Source of the DNA: Acidimicrobiaceae bacterium
GTDB taxonomy: Bacteria; Actinomycetota; Acidimicrobiia; Acidimicrobiales; UBA8592
Length of the DNA stretch: 40,289 bases
Direction: 5' to 3'
Assembly (NCBI GenBank): GCA_024641655.1
Contig: JAHECR010000029.1
Location: 1 to 40,289 of the forward strand
Part shown: one piece after another, positions 1 to 8,790 of the stretch
Layout of the letters: every line of letters starts with the position of its first letter
How positions within the stretch are numbered: the first letter of the stretch is position 1
Notes under the pieces: generated by a model
Told to the model about the DNA's origin: nothing
What the model saw: only the letters and a program-made list of their open reading frames with translations
The model's database searches: none
Translations under genes and position numbers: made by a program

Positions 1-88
1 CGACCACCAGGATCGAACCCGGGTCGTGGCTGACCCGACGGCCCTCGCAGGGCAGGATGATCGCGTTCTCCAGCAGAAAGCTCGTCAC
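1..88 (-). CDS. Amidohydrolase-family protein, N-terminal fragment (runs off the left edge)
   Basis: Reading leftward from a GTG at 88, an open frame of 29 codons begins VTSFLLENAIILPCEG and continues to HDPGSILVV. A short strand of the form LLxNAxIL, followed about 15 residues later by a second strand, is the usual opening of the beta-sandwich subdomain of cytosine-deaminase, guanine-deaminase or atrazine-type amidohydrolases. A GGAG lies about 8 bases upstream of the GTG. The frame is too short for the track and no metal ligands are inside the window, so the substrate cannot be named. The gene is divergent from the ferritin-like gene on its right. Other amidohydrolases in the window make a deaminase role plausible. 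The family call is moderately supported; the function is inference. Confidence 0.5.
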   Translation of the reverse strand, partial: MTSFLLENAIILPCEGRRVSHDPGSILVV

Positions 89-152
89 ATCGTCGCTCCA
101 GGGTCGTTCCCCCGGGGGGGGCCAGCGCCACCGAGTCGCGGTCGCTCGACGA

Positions 153-158
153 ATGCTA
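153..158 (-). promoter_or_regulatory. Candidate -10 box for the leftward amidohydrolase
   Basis: On the minus strand the hexamer TAGCAT fits the actinobacterial -10 pattern TAnnnT. It would start transcription near 146, leaving a leader of about 58 bases before the GTG at 88. That leader contains a C5G8 homopolymer block at 109-121. No convincing -35 is visible. Confidence 0.25.
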
Positions 159-227
159 ACCAACCCCGATGTGAGGTGGCCGCGACCGAGCCGTCCCGTG
201 CGGCGCGACCGGGCGGCATGGGTCACA

Positions 228-920
228 ATGGTGGCCATGGCCGACCCGACATCCTTCTACGACACCCTCGTCGACGAGCTGGAGACCATGCGTGCAGCGC
301 TGCCTCCCGAGGAGGGAGGCAGCTTCTTCAACCGTCCGATGACCGAACGCGAGCTCATCGAGTGGCTCTCGTTCCAGGCCTACTATGAGCTGCGCGCCGC
401 GCAGTTCATCGGACGGTGGTTGGCCGACACCCCCGAGCGTGATGCGTTCGTGCTGCTGGCTCAGCAGGTCGAAGACGAAGCGCTCCACTACGAGTACTGC
501 ATGCGAGCGCTCGACCGGCGTGGCATCGCCTCGATCGAAGGCTGGAAGCCCGAACCCGAGTGGGAGGAGTGGATCGACGGGTGGTACCCGTCGGGTGCCG
601 ACACCATCGAGCGCGTCGCCTCCCACAACCTCGCCGGTGAGCTCGGTGCCTGCAATGCCTTTGTCGACATCCGTTCGCGGGTGCCCGACGACGTGGTCAA
701 GACGCTCGATCGCATCATCCCCGACGAGCACTTCCACATGCGCATCGCCAACACGGTCATCGACGCCTATGCCGTCGACGCCGACCAGCAGCACCGGGTG
801 CGCATGCGGGTGCGGCGCACCTTCGAGCTCGAGCAGGCCGGGCGGGTCGCCTACAACCGACGCATGGTCTCCCTCGGACTCGCCGACCCCGGTGACCCCA
901 CGCCGCCCATGCCGGGCTGA
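228..920 (+). CDS. Ferritin-like diiron protein
   Basis: The 230-residue protein is almost wholly helical in character. It has the spaced carboxylate/histidine ligands of the ferritin-like four-helix-bundle superfamily: Glu54, then ExxH at Glu84/His87, a third-helix Glu138 in LAGELGA, and a second ExxH at Glu167/His170. This pattern (E, ExxH, E, ExxH) is what a non-haem diiron site needs. It lacks the length and extra helices of ribonucleotide reductase beta subunits. The exact reaction (hydroxylation, iron storage, other oxidation) is unknown. The start could be ATG 228 or ATG 237; neither has a clear Shine-Dalgarno sequence, and an upstream in-frame extension to 57 looks non-coding. It ends 16 bases before the molybdenum hydroxylase genes, which suggests co-transcription with that oxidative enzyme. 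Confidence 0.7.
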   Translation: MVAMADPTSFYDTLVDELETMRAALPPEEGGSFFNRPMTERELIEWLSFQAYYELRAAQFIGRWLADTPERDAFVLLAQQVEDEALHYEYCMRALDRRGIASIEGWKPEPEWEEWIDGWYPSGADTIERVASHNLAGELGACNAFVDIRSRVPDDVVKTLDRIIPDEHFHMRIANTVIDAYAVDADQQHRVRMRVRRTFELEQAGRVAYNRRMVSLGLADPGDPTPPMPG

Positions 921-936
921 GCGCACACCTGAGGCG

Positions 937-1782
937 ATGAAGCCCCCACCGTTCGACTACGCCGACCCCCGAACGCTCGCCGAGGCACTGGAGCTGGTCG
1001 CCGACGCCGGCGACGATGCCGCCGTCATCGCCGGCGGGCAATCGTTGATCCCGCTCATGAACCTCAGACTGGCTCGGCCGGAGCTGGTCGTCGATCTCCG
1101 CCACATCCACGAGCTCACCGCGTTGGAGAAGAGCCCCGCCGGGCTGCGCGCCGCAGCGATGGTGCGAGCGGCCACGCTCGAGCAGCACCCTGCGGTGGAT
1201 TCGGTGCCCGGGCTGCGCCCGGCCCTCGGCCACATCGGCCACAGCCAGATCCGCGCCCGCACGACGGTGGGCGGCTCGATCGCGCATGCCGACCCTGCGG
1301 CCGAATTGCCCGCGTTGCTCGTGGCCCTCGACGGGGAGGTGGAGCTGACCAGCAGCGCCCGGGGGCGCCGGCTCGTGCCCGCCGCAGACTTCCTCGTCGG
1401 CCCGCTCATGACGAGCCGGGCCGCCGACGAGCTCGTGACCGCCGTCTCGTTTCCCGCGCACCGGGGTCGAGTCGTCATCGCGGAGCTCGCCAAGCGCCCC
1501 GGTGATTTCGCCGTCGCCGGCACGATCTGCGCCTACGCCTCGACCGAAGGGGTCATCTCCGACGCGCGGGTGTGCCTCTTCGGAGTGGCCGGCACCCCCG
1601 TACGAGTAGGTCGGGCCGAGGCGCTGCTCGACGGCGCCGCACCCGGGCCCGATGTCTTCGCTGCCGCAGCCGACGAGGTACGCGCCGGGCTCGAACCGCA
1701 GGGGGACCTGCACGGTTCGGCCGACTACCGCCGTCACCTCGCCGCAACGCTCGTCGAACGTGCCCTCGGAGGAATGTGGTGA
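937..1782 (+). CDS. Molybdenum hydroxylase, FAD-binding medium subunit (XDH/CoxM type)
   Basis: The 281-residue protein carries the two FAD-binding signatures of the xanthine dehydrogenase/CO dehydrogenase medium subunit. These are AGGQSLIPLMNLRLARP near residues 29-45 and TVGGSIAHADPAAELPALL near residues 109-127. The length (about 280) is normal. FAD receives electrons from the [2Fe-2S] subunit and passes them to NAD+ or another acceptor. The ATG at 937 matches the usual N-terminus (KPPPFDYADPRTLAEAL). The stop overlaps the GTG of the iron-sulfur subunit, so the FAD, FeS and Mo subunits form one translationally coupled unit in the common M-S-L order. Confidence 0.92.
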   Translation: MKPPPFDYADPRTLAEALELVADAGDDAAVIAGGQSLIPLMNLRLARPELVVDLRHIHELTALEKSPAGLRAAAMVRAATLEQHPAVDSVPGLRPALGHIGHSQIRARTTVGGSIAHADPAAELPALLVALDGEVELTSSARGRRLVPAADFLVGPLMTSRAADELVTAVSFPAHRGRVVIAELAKRPGDFAVAGTICAYASTEGVISDARVCLFGVAGTPVRVGRAEALLDGAAPGPDVFAAAADEVRAGLEPQGDLHGSADYRRHLAATLVERALGGMW

Positions 1783-2258
1783 ACTCGACACGCGACATCG
1801 AGCTCACCGTGAACGACCAACGCCACCGGCTCACCTGTGAGCCACGTCTGCTGCTGAGCGACGCCCTTCGTCACCAGCTCGGGCTCACCGGGACCCACGT
1901 GGGCTGTGAGCAGGGAGCCTGCGGCGCGTGCACCGTCATAGTCGACGGGATCGCCCAGCGATCGTGCCTCATGCTCGCCGTCCAGGCCGAAGGCAGCGAG
2001 ATCGAGACCATCGAGGGCGTCGCCGGCGCCGACGGCGACCATCCCGTACAGGAAGCGATGCACGACGCCCACGGTCTGCAGTGCGGATTCTGTACCCCCG
2101 GGATCGTGATGTCGCTGGTCGCCGCGTACCGCCGCGGGGTGCCGGTCGAAGAGGCCAGGACCGAGGTCCTCGGGGGCCATCTCTGTCGTTGCACGGGGTA
2201 CGTCAACATCAGGGCCGCGATCGACGCAGCGTGGGCCGGCCTCGGAGACGAGCCATGA
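1779..2258 (+). CDS. Molybdenum hydroxylase, [2Fe-2S] small subunit (XDH/CoxS type)
   Basis: The 159-residue protein has the plant-ferredoxin-like cluster ligands Cys43, Cys48, Cys51 and Cys63 (CEQGACGAC). The second, family-specific cluster is at Cys102, Cys105, Cys136 and Cys138 (CGFCTPGIVM and GGHLCRCTGYVNI). It shuttles electrons from the molybdenum centre to the FAD subunit. The GTG start overlaps the preceding TGA by four bases (GTGA). The stop overlaps the next start by four bases (ATGA). Length and cysteine spacing are fully typical. Confidence 0.94.
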   Translation: MNSTRDIELTVNDQRHRLTCEPRLLLSDALRHQLGLTGTHVGCEQGACGACTVIVDGIAQRSCLMLAVQAEGSEIETIEGVAGADGDHPVQEAMHDAHGLQCGFCTPGIVMSLVAAYRRGVPVEEARTEVLGGHLCRCTGYVNIRAAIDAAWAGLGDEP

Positions 2259-4597
2259 ACCAACCTTGGGTCGGCCGTCGGTTACCCCGGGTGAACGACG
2301 ACGCACCGCTGCACGGCGCGGGGTGCTACGTCGACGACGTCGACCCACCCGGCACCTGGCACGCAGCCATCATCCGCAGCCCGGTCGCGCACGGCCTGCT
2401 CCGGGGATTCGACGCTTCGGCGGTTCCCGACGGCGTTGTCGTACTGGGCCCCCACGAGCTGCGGCGCGCTGCGCCGGGGGAGCTGCCGGTGCTGTGGATC
2501 CTCGGGAACCAGCGACAGCGGACCACCCCATTGGTCGACGAGCACCTCCGCGCCGTCGGGCAGCCGATCGGGATCGTGATCGCCGCGAGTCGCTATGCGG
2601 CCGAGGATGCCGCCGAGGCGGTGGTAGCCGACATCGACGAGCTCGACGCAGTCACCACGATGGACGCCGCGCTCGCGCCCGGCGCCTCCCTGCTGTATCC
2701 CGAGCTCGGCACGAACGTGTTGTGCGACTTCGACGCCGGCGACGATGCCGGCCACACCGATGCCGTCTTCGCCGCCGCCGACCGGACGCTCTCGACCACG
2801 GTGCACGTCGGGCGGGTGCACGGCCTGCCGATCGAGCCGCGGGGCATCGTGGCCGTCCCGAGCCGCGACGGGTCCCTCACGGTCACCACCTCCACCCAGA
2901 CCGCCCACGCCGTGCGCGACGTGCTCTGCGCGGTGCTCGGGATGCGCCGCAGCCAGATTCGCGTGGTTGCCCCCGATGTCGGCGGCGGCTTCGGTCTCAA
3001 GGATCACCTGTACGAAGACGAGATCATGGTGGCCATCGCGGCGCTGCATCTGAAGCGGCCCGTCAAGTGGATCGAGGACCGCCACGAGTCGTTCCTGGCC
3101 ACCACCCACGCGCGCGACGAGACCCACGACGTCGAGGTGGCCTTCGACGACGACGGAACGCTGTTGGGCCTGCGCGTCGGGGCCAGACGAAACGCCGGCG
3201 CTCGTTTCGCCATCTTCGGCGGCGGTCCGCTCTTCACGGCCTTCGGGGTCCTTCCCGGCCCGTACCGCTGGAAGGCGGTCACGTGCCGGGGGGCCCTCGT
3301 GGCCACGAACACCATGAGCACCGGTGCCTACCGGGGTTTCGGACAGACGCAGGCTGCGCTCGTACGCGAGCGCGTCGTCGACCTGGTCGCCGCGCACCTC
3401 GGCCGCGACCCCGTCGACCTCCGAACCCAGAACATGATCGGCCCCGACGAGCTGCCCTACCGGACCAGGACCTTCCTGGAGTACGACAGCGGGGACTACC
3501 CGCGGGCACTTCGTCGTGCCGCCGAACTCATCGCCGCCTCGGTGCCGCCGGACGACGGCCGGGTGCGCGGTGTCGGCTACTGCAGTTACGTCCAGATGTC
3601 CGGGATCGGCCCCAGCGACGACAACGAGCTCATCGGCCTCGAGATCGGCGGGTTCGAGAGCGCCGACATCGTCATGGAGCCCGACGCCACGGTGCGAGTC
3701 GCCACCGGCGTCTCGCCCCACGGGCAGGGTCTCGAGACCACCATGGCGCAGCTGGTGGCCGACCGGCTCGGCATCGGACCCGACCAGGTGGAGCTCGTGT
3801 GGGGCGACACCGACCACACGCCGTACTCTGCGTACGGCACCGCCGCATCACGTTCGATGGCGGTCGGTGGAGGCGCTGCAGTGCTGGCCGCCGGGAAGCT
3901 GGCGACGAAGCTCGCGTCGATCGCCGCGGAGATGCTCGAGGCCTCCCCCGCCGACATCGTGCTCGACGACGGGCTGGCCACCGTGGCCGGGACGACGGTG
4001 TCGATCCCCATCGCCGCGGTGGCCCATCGGGCGTGGCAGGGCTTTCGTCTGCCCGATCGCATGGAACCCGGCCTTCGCGCGGTCCACACCTACGATCCGA
4101 CCTCGGCGACGTTCTCCTACGCCACGCACGCCTGCCGAGTGGCAGTCGACGTCGCCACCGGCGCGGTCGAAGTCGAGGACTACGTCGTGGTGAACGACTG
4201 CGGAACGATCGTGAACCCGATGATCGTCGAGGGCCAGATCCACGGCGCGGTGGCCCAGGGCCTCGGGGCGGCCCTCCTCGAGGAGATCGTCTACGACGAC
4301 CACGGCCAGCCGCAATCCTCGACGATGCTCGACTACCACGTGCCGGTGACGTCGTCGCTGCCCGACCTCACCATCGAACATCTGATGCACCCGAGCCCTC
4401 ACACGCCCGGTGGAATGAAGGGGATGGGCGAGGGGGGCACCAACGGCGCGTTCGCTGCGGTCGTCAACGCGATCGTTGCCGCACTCCCCGGGGCGGATTG
4501 GTCGCAGCTGCGGACGCCCCTCGTCCCGTCGCGAGTCTGGGAACACATCGTCGCTGGTCGGGCGCACCGCGCCGAGCCGGCCTCAGACGAGGCGTGA
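2255..4597 (+). CDS. Molybdenum hydroxylase, catalytic molybdopterin subunit (xanthine dehydrogenase-like)
   Basis: The 780-residue protein has the large-subunit layout: an a/b hammerhead domain followed by two molybdopterin-cytosine-dinucleotide domains. Motifs include PDVGGGFGLKDH, the cofactor loop GAYRGFGQTQA, and the C-terminal KGMGEGGTNGA carrying the catalytic base Glu726. The active-site loop reads AYRGFGQ, not the AYRCSFR of form I CO dehydrogenase, so this is not a true aerobic CO dehydrogenase. With 8-oxoguanine-deaminase-like and guanine-deaminase genes nearby, hypoxanthine/xanthine or another purine is the likeliest substrate; nicotinate-type N-heterocycles are alternatives. No XdhC-type maturation factor is in the window. 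Its last 15 bases overlap the tail of the convergent deaminase gene. Confidence 0.9.
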   Translation: MNQPWVGRRLPRVNDDAPLHGAGCYVDDVDPPGTWHAAIIRSPVAHGLLRGFDASAVPDGVVVLGPHELRRAAPGELPVLWILGNQRQRTTPLVDEHLRAVGQPIGIVIAASRYAAEDAAEAVVADIDELDAVTTMDAALAPGASLLYPELGTNVLCDFDAGDDAGHTDAVFAAADRTLSTTVHVGRVHGLPIEPRGIVAVPSRDGSLTVTTSTQTAHAVRDVLCAVLGMRRSQIRVVAPDVGGGFGLKDHLYEDEIMVAIAALHLKRPVKWIEDRHESFLATTHARDETHDVEVAFDDDGTLLGLRVGARRNAGARFAIFGGGPLFTAFGVLPGPYRWKAVTCRGALVATNTMSTGAYRGFGQTQAALVRERVVDLVAAHLGRDPVDLRTQNMIGPDELPYRTRTFLEYDSGDYPRALRRAAELIAASVPPDDGRVRGVGYCSYVQMSGIGPSDDNELIGLEIGGFESADIVMEPDATVRVATGVSPHGQGLETTMAQLVADRLGIGPDQVELVWGDTDHTPYSAYGTAASRSMAVGGGAAVLAAGKLATKLASIAAEMLEASPADIVLDDGLATVAGTTVSIPIAAVAHRAWQGFRLPDRMEPGLRAVHTYDPTSATFSYATHACRVAVDVATGAVEVEDYVVVNDCGTIVNPMIVEGQIHGAVAQGLGAALLEEIVYDDHGQPQSSTMLDYHVPVTSSLPDLTIEHLMHPSPHTPGGMKGMGEGGTNGAFAAVVNAIVAALPGADWSQLRTPLVPSRVWEHIVAGRAHRAEPASDEA

Positions 4598-5962
4598 GGC
4601 GTCGAGCCACTCCTGGGCGATGGTGCGGTGACGCACCAGCATGTCGTCCACACCGGACGCGGCCAGGACGCCGTCTTCGACAAGGAGCCTGCCCCCGACG
4701 ATGGTGTGCCTGGCTGCAACGGGGCCGCAGCGCAACAGGGCCTCGACCGGATCGCTGAGCGCGCCGGCGAATGCCACCCCCGAGAGCGGCCACACTACGA
4801 GATCGCCGGCCTTGCCCGGTGCCAGCGAACCGATGTCGTCGCGGCCGAGACAACCGGCACCACCGAGCGTCGCCATCTCCAACGCCTCTCGGGCGAGCAT
4901 GGCCTCCGGTCCCCCCCGGAGCCGGGCAAGGAGCAACGCGCCGCGCGTCTCGAGCCACAGCGAGGCGCAGTCCGTCGAGGCCGACCCGTCGCAGCCGATC
5001 CCGACGTGGACCCCGGCGTCACGCATCTCGCGAATGGGGGCGAGGCCTGCGCCGATGAGCTGGTTCGAGCTGGGACAGTGCGCAACGCCGGTGCCCCAGC
5101 CTGCGAGGCGGTCGATCTCGGCGTCGTTGGGGAACACGCAATGCGCCACCCAGGAACGGTCCGATCCCCACCCGACGTTCTCGAAGTGCTCGATGGGCCG
5201 GCACCCGAACATCGACGCGCAGAACTCGTCCTCGTCGGTGTCCTCGGCGAGGTGCGTGTGCAACCTGACATCGAGCCGCTCGGCAAGTTCCGCCGTGCGG
5301 CGCATGAGATCGGGGGTGACCGAGAACGGCGAGCACGGCGCCAATGCGATCTGCACCATCGCCCCTGGAGCAGGATCGTGGTGGAGCCTGACCAGCCGCT
5401 CCGAATCGGCGAGGATGTCGTCGTCGTCCTGGACCACCGAGTCGGGTGGGAGACCTCCGTCGCGCTCCCCCAGGCTCATGGACCCCCGCGTGGGATGGAA
5501 GCGGAAGCCGAGCTCGACCGCAGCGGCGATCTCGGCGGAGATCAGGTCACCCCCGCCACGTGGATGGACATAGAGGTGATCGGTGGTGGTCGTACAGCCG
5601 CCCAACGCGAGCTCGCACAGCCCGATCCAGGCCGACACGTAGGCTGCCTCCTCGTCGAGCCGGCTCCAGACCGGGTACAGCGTCCGCAGCCAGTGGAACA
5701 GGTCGCCGGACAACGCGGGCGAGAACGAACGGGTGAGGTTCTGGTAGATGTGGTGATGGGTGTTGACGAGGCCGGGCGTGACCAGGCAGCCGGCCGCGTC
5801 GATGCGACGAACGGCCTGCGGTTCGCTGCCCGCTGCGCCCACACCGCTCACCATGCCGTCGGTGATCGCCACCCAGCCCCCCGGTAGCTCGCGCCGCTCG
5901 GGATCCATCGTCACGACGAGCTCGGCTCGCTGCACCAGTAGGTCGGCAGTCTGGTCGGGCAC
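4583..5962 (-). CDS. 8-Oxoguanine deaminase-like amidohydrolase
   Basis: This 459-residue protein is a cytosine-deaminase/atrazine-chlorohydrolase-type amidohydrolase. The metal-binding strand-1 motif is PGLVNTHHHIYQNLTR. Later come HTHLAED, the histidine in VAHCVFPND, and the aspartate in GIGCDGSASTD. HHHIYQNLTR followed by a long SPALSGDLFHWL insert is the pattern I associate with bacterial 8-oxoguanine deaminase, which converts 8-oxoguanine to urate. s-Triazine hydrolases and isocytosine deaminases are close relatives. The GTG start has GGAGGAA five bases upstream. The gene converges on the molybdenum hydroxylase and is divergent from the aldehyde dehydrogenase. Urate or a similar oxopurine would be its product in this context; the substrate call is inference from family and neighbours. 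Confidence 0.78.
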   Translation of the reverse strand: MPDQTADLLVQRAELVVTMDPERRELPGGWVAITDGMVSGVGAAGSEPQAVRRIDAAGCLVTPGLVNTHHHIYQNLTRSFSPALSGDLFHWLRTLYPVWSRLDEEAAYVSAWIGLCELALGGCTTTTDHLYVHPRGGGDLISAEIAAAVELGFRFHPTRGSMSLGERDGGLPPDSVVQDDDDILADSERLVRLHHDPAPGAMVQIALAPCSPFSVTPDLMRRTAELAERLDVRLHTHLAEDTDEDEFCASMFGCRPIEHFENVGWGSDRSWVAHCVFPNDAEIDRLAGWGTGVAHCPSSNQLIGAGLAPIREMRDAGVHVGIGCDGSASTDCASLWLETRGALLLARLRGGPEAMLAREALEMATLGGAGCLGRDDIGSLAPGKAGDLVVWPLSGVAFAGALSDPVEALLRCGPVAARHTIVGGRLLVEDGVLAASGVDDMLVRHRTIAQEWLDASRLV

Positions 5963-6120
5963 GGTTCCTCCGCGGTCGCTCTCGACGCGCCGGGGGTGCC
6001 GACGCCGCCTCCGTTCGAGGCGATCGCATACTGCGCTGCCGCCTCGATCCTGTCAACGTGCGGCGTGAGTGCTGTGGGAGGATCGCTGCCACCCCACCCC
6101 AGCCTTCCCGGAGGAAGCCA

Positions 6121-7548
6121 ATGGATGCCAACTGCTATGTGAACGGCGCCTGGACCCCCACTACGAACCGGTTCGACGTCCTCGATCCCGCCACGGGTTC
6201 CGTCGTGGGCACTGCCGCCGATGCCGGCCCCGAAACCGCGACGGCCGCAATCGCAGCCGCGCACGTCGCGTTCGAGTCCTGGGCGGCCACGCCGGCGCAG
6301 GATCGTGGCGCCGCCATGCGGCGCATCTCCGCGGCGCTCCTCGACGACATCGATCGCATCGCCGACCTCATCGTCGCCGAGCAGGGCAAACCTCGGGGCC
6401 AAGCGCTGTTCGAGGTCCGCTACGCGACCCAATGGCTCGACTGGTTCGCCGAGGAAGGACGACGTGCCTACGGCGAGATCATTCCCACCCACGTCCCGGG
6501 CAAGCGCCTCCATGTACAGCTGAAGCCATTGGGCGTGGCCGTCGCCATTACGCCCTGGAACTTCCCGGTGGCGATGATCGCGCGCAAGCTCGCCCCGGCG
6601 TTGGCTGCCGGCTGCACGATCGTGGTGAAACCCGCCGAGCAGACACCGCTGTCGCCGACCGCACTGTTCGAGGCCATCGAGCGCGCCGGTCTGCCGCCTG
6701 GCGTCTGCAACCTCGTCACCGCGGCGGAACCGGAGCCCATCGCCGCTGCGCTGCTCGAGGATCCTCGCGTACGCAAGATCACCTTCACCGGGTCGACCGA
6801 GGTCGGCAAACTGCTCGTGAGAGCGTCCGCAACGAACCTTGCCCGCGTGAGCCTCGAGCTCGGCGGCCAGGCGCCGTTCATCGTTTTCGACGACGCCGAT
6901 CTCGACGCGGCCGTCGCCGGCGTGTTGGCGTCGAAGTTCCAGGTGAACGGGCAGTCCTGCCTGTGCGCCAACCGGGTGTTCGTCCAGGACGCGGTGGCAG
7001 ACGACTTCACGGCTCGTCTCACCGGTGCGGTCGAGCGCCTCCGGGTGGGCCAGGGCACCGAGGACGGCGTGGACATCGGACCTCTGATCGACGCACGCGG
7101 CTACGAGAAGGTCGCGGCGCACGTCGCCGACGCGGTGGCACTCGGCGCCACGATCGCCACCGGCGGCAGCCGGGTCGACGCATTGACGGGTGGGTACTTC
7201 TTCGCGCCGACGGTGCTGACCGGCTGCACCGATGCCATGCGCTGCACCTCCGAGGAGACGTTCGGCCCGGTCACCCCGGTGCTGACCTTCAACGACGAGG
7301 ACGAGGTGGTCCGACGCGCCAACGCCAGCCGCTACGGGCTCGCTGCGTACTTGTACACGCGCGACCTGGGCCGGGCCCTGCGCACGTCGGAGCGGCTCGA
7401 GTTCGGCATGGTCGGCGTCAACGACCCGATGCCCGCGTCACCAACAGCCCCCTTCGGGGGGTTCAAGGAGTCGGGCCTGGGGCGCGAAGGAGGCCACGAC
7501 GGCCTCGAGGCATTCCTCGAGAAGAAGCTGGTGAGTTTCGTGGCCTGA
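6121..7548 (+). CDS. NAD(P)-dependent aldehyde dehydrogenase (succinate-semialdehyde dehydrogenase-like)
   Basis: The 475-residue protein shows the full aldehyde dehydrogenase signature: TPWNFPVAMIARKLAPALAAG, the NAD-loop FTGSTEVGK, the general base Glu246 in LELGGQAP, the nucleophile Cys280 in NGQSCLCANR, and EETFGPVTPVL. It oxidises an aldehyde to the carboxylate with NAD(P)+. Family resemblance is closest to GabD-type succinate-semialdehyde dehydrogenases, but these enzymes vary in substrate. It has a strong GGAGGA ribosome binding site six bases upstream of ATG 6121. It converges on a split ThDP decarboxylase whose product would be an aldehyde, so it may handle that aldehyde (for example sulfoacetaldehyde); this link is inference. 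Confidence 0.88.
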   Translation: MDANCYVNGAWTPTTNRFDVLDPATGSVVGTAADAGPETATAAIAAAHVAFESWAATPAQDRGAAMRRISAALLDDIDRIADLIVAEQGKPRGQALFEVRYATQWLDWFAEEGRRAYGEIIPTHVPGKRLHVQLKPLGVAVAITPWNFPVAMIARKLAPALAAGCTIVVKPAEQTPLSPTALFEAIERAGLPPGVCNLVTAAEPEPIAAALLEDPRVRKITFTGSTEVGKLLVRASATNLARVSLELGGQAPFIVFDDADLDAAVAGVLASKFQVNGQSCLCANRVFVQDAVADDFTARLTGAVERLRVGQGTEDGVDIGPLIDARGYEKVAAHVADAVALGATIATGGSRVDALTGGYFFAPTVLTGCTDAMRCTSEETFGPVTPVLTFNDEDEVVRRANASRYGLAAYLYTRDLGRALRTSERLEFGMVGVNDPMPASPTAPFGGFKESGLGREGGHDGLEAFLEKKLVSFVA

Positions 7549-7581
7549 GTCGCCCGGCTCCACGAGACGCGGCGCGGCGGG

Positions 7582-8238
7582 TCAGTCGTGGTCGGCGTCG
7601 GCCATCAGGCCGATGTCCTGGGGGGGCACGCCGATGATCCAGAGGTCCTCGAGCGCTTCGACGTAGCGCACGAACCGGTACTTGTCCTCGATGCCGTCGG
7701 TGCGGCGCGGCCGCACGTGGGAATGCCCGGGCTCGGTGCGCACGTTCACGAAGCTGCACGTGTCACGACCGAAGGCCTGCTCGATCTCGTGCGCCAGCTC
7801 CTCCTGGGTCGACACGTCGGCGGTGTGGGGCACCCCGCATGCGGCGGCGATCGCCGCGAGGTCCACCGAGCCCGAGGTGGCGGTGGGTCGCCGGCCGTGG
7901 TCGCCCCAGCCGATGGACTCGTAGACGCCGTTGTCGACGACGAACACCACCAGGTTCTCGGGGTGGTGCTCGCCCATGGCGACGAGCTGCCCGAGCTCCA
8001 TCAGCACGGACCCGTCGCCGTCGAGGCAGACGACCTTGCGATGAGGCAGCGCGAGTGCGAGACCGACGGCCAGGCCGATCACGTCGCCCATCTGACCCAG
8101 ATGGGCGGTGCGGGGATGCTCGTCGGTGTGATGGGCCCACTCGAAGGACACGGCACCGATGTAGGTGGACATGACGAGGCAGTCCTCGGGAATCTGGCTC
8201 GCCAGATAGCCGAGCCACGAGAAGCGATCGAGAGCCAT
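7582..8238 (-). CDS. ThDP-dependent decarboxylase, beta (PP-domain) subunit, sulfopyruvate/phosphonopyruvate decarboxylase-like
   Basis: The 218-residue protein is the C-terminal (pyrophosphate) half of a ThDP enzyme. It carries the Mg/ThDP motif starting GDGSVLMELGQL and closing with VVDNGVYES about 26 residues later. The N-terminal MALDRFSWLGYLASQIPED and SFEWAHHTDEH, and the stand-alone size, match ComE-type sulfopyruvate decarboxylase beta subunits and phosphonopyruvate decarboxylase halves. It would decarboxylate a 2-oxo acid to an aldehyde as a complex with the alpha subunit. ATG 8238 overlaps the upstream stop by one base (TGATG), so the two subunits are translationally coupled. No PEP mutase, phosphosulfolactate or Xsc gene is in the window, so the true oxo acid is open. 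Confidence 0.78.
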   Translation of the reverse strand: MALDRFSWLGYLASQIPEDCLVMSTYIGAVSFEWAHHTDEHPRTAHLGQMGDVIGLAVGLALALPHRKVVCLDGDGSVLMELGQLVAMGEHHPENLVVFVVDNGVYESIGWGDHGRRPTATSGSVDLAAIAAACGVPHTADVSTQEELAHEIEQAFGRDTCSFVNVRTEPGHSHVRPRRTDGIEDKYRFVRYVEALEDLWIIGVPPQDIGLMADADHD

Positions 8239-8756
8239 CAGCGCGCCCCTCCGTCGTCCCACACGCAGTCGCCGGAGATGAGCACTGCAGCCGGATGCAA
8301 CTGGGCCTCCGACAGCCGCTTCGCCCGCACGATCGCCTGCGCCAGGTCCTCGACGTGGCGCACGACCAGGTACTTGATGCGCAAGGCCTGCAGGAGTGGC
8401 TCGGCGACGATGCCGTGCGGTATGCCCCAGTGCTCGGTCTCCCCGACATCACCCCGGTACGAACACAGCAACGTGACGGGTACGCCCGTGCCGAGCGAGA
8501 TCCGAGCGATGTACTCGCTCGCGACCCGCAACCCGCTGTTCTCCATGATGAGCGCCGACTTCTTGCCGCCCAACCAGGCCCCGGCGCACATCGAGAACGC
8601 CACTCCTTCGTTGCATGCCGGCGCGTACTGGAAGGCTCCGTCGCGTTCGACGAGCTCGTGCACGTTGCGTTGCCACCCGTCGGGAAGACCGGAGACGAAG
8701 TCGATCCCCGCCTCCCGAAGGCCCCGGACGGCTTCGTCGGCTGCGTGTTGGCGCAT
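8238..8756 (-). CDS. ThDP-dependent decarboxylase, alpha (PYR-domain) subunit, sulfopyruvate/phosphonopyruvate decarboxylase-like
   Basis: The 172-residue protein is the N-terminal (pyrimidine-binding) half of a ThDP enzyme. It has a GIDFVSGLPDGW opening like ComD-type sulfopyruvate decarboxylase alpha. The CNEGVAFSMCAGAWLGGKKSA segment includes the conserved glutamate that activates the ThDP N1' atom. ATG 8756 is chosen because GAGGGGAG lies about 7 bases upstream; the longer frame begins with TTG at 8777. It is coupled to the beta subunit by a TGATG overlap. Its promoter region faces the iron alcohol dehydrogenase on the other strand, suggesting that the two units are expressed under related conditions. 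Confidence 0.78.
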   Translation of the reverse strand: MRQHAADEAVRGLREAGIDFVSGLPDGWQRNVHELVERDGAFQYAPACNEGVAFSMCAGAWLGGKKSALIMENSGLRVASEYIARISLGTGVPVTLLCSYRGDVGETEHWGIPHGIVAEPLLQALRIKYLVVRHVEDLAQAIVRAKRLSEAQLHPAAVLISGDCVWDDGGAR

Positions 8757-8790
8757 CGTGCGCTCCCCTCGTTCCAAGCAGATGTGGGCT

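Noticed and set aside
1..60. TΨC-arm-like sequence (minus strand GGGTTCGATCCTGG) suggesting the 3' end of a tRNA
   Set aside because: The arm has a mismatch. No D-arm or anticodon arm precedes it, and the same stretch reads as a coherent amidohydrolase N-terminus.
2255..4597. Aerobic carbon monoxide dehydrogenase
   Set aside because: The active-site loop is AYRGFGQ, not AYRCSFR. Neighbouring genes deal with purines.
2266..4758. 830-codon Arg/Pro-rich frame over the molybdenum subunit
   Set aside because: A typical out-of-frame shadow in GC-rich DNA; the frame with molybdopterin motifs is the real gene.
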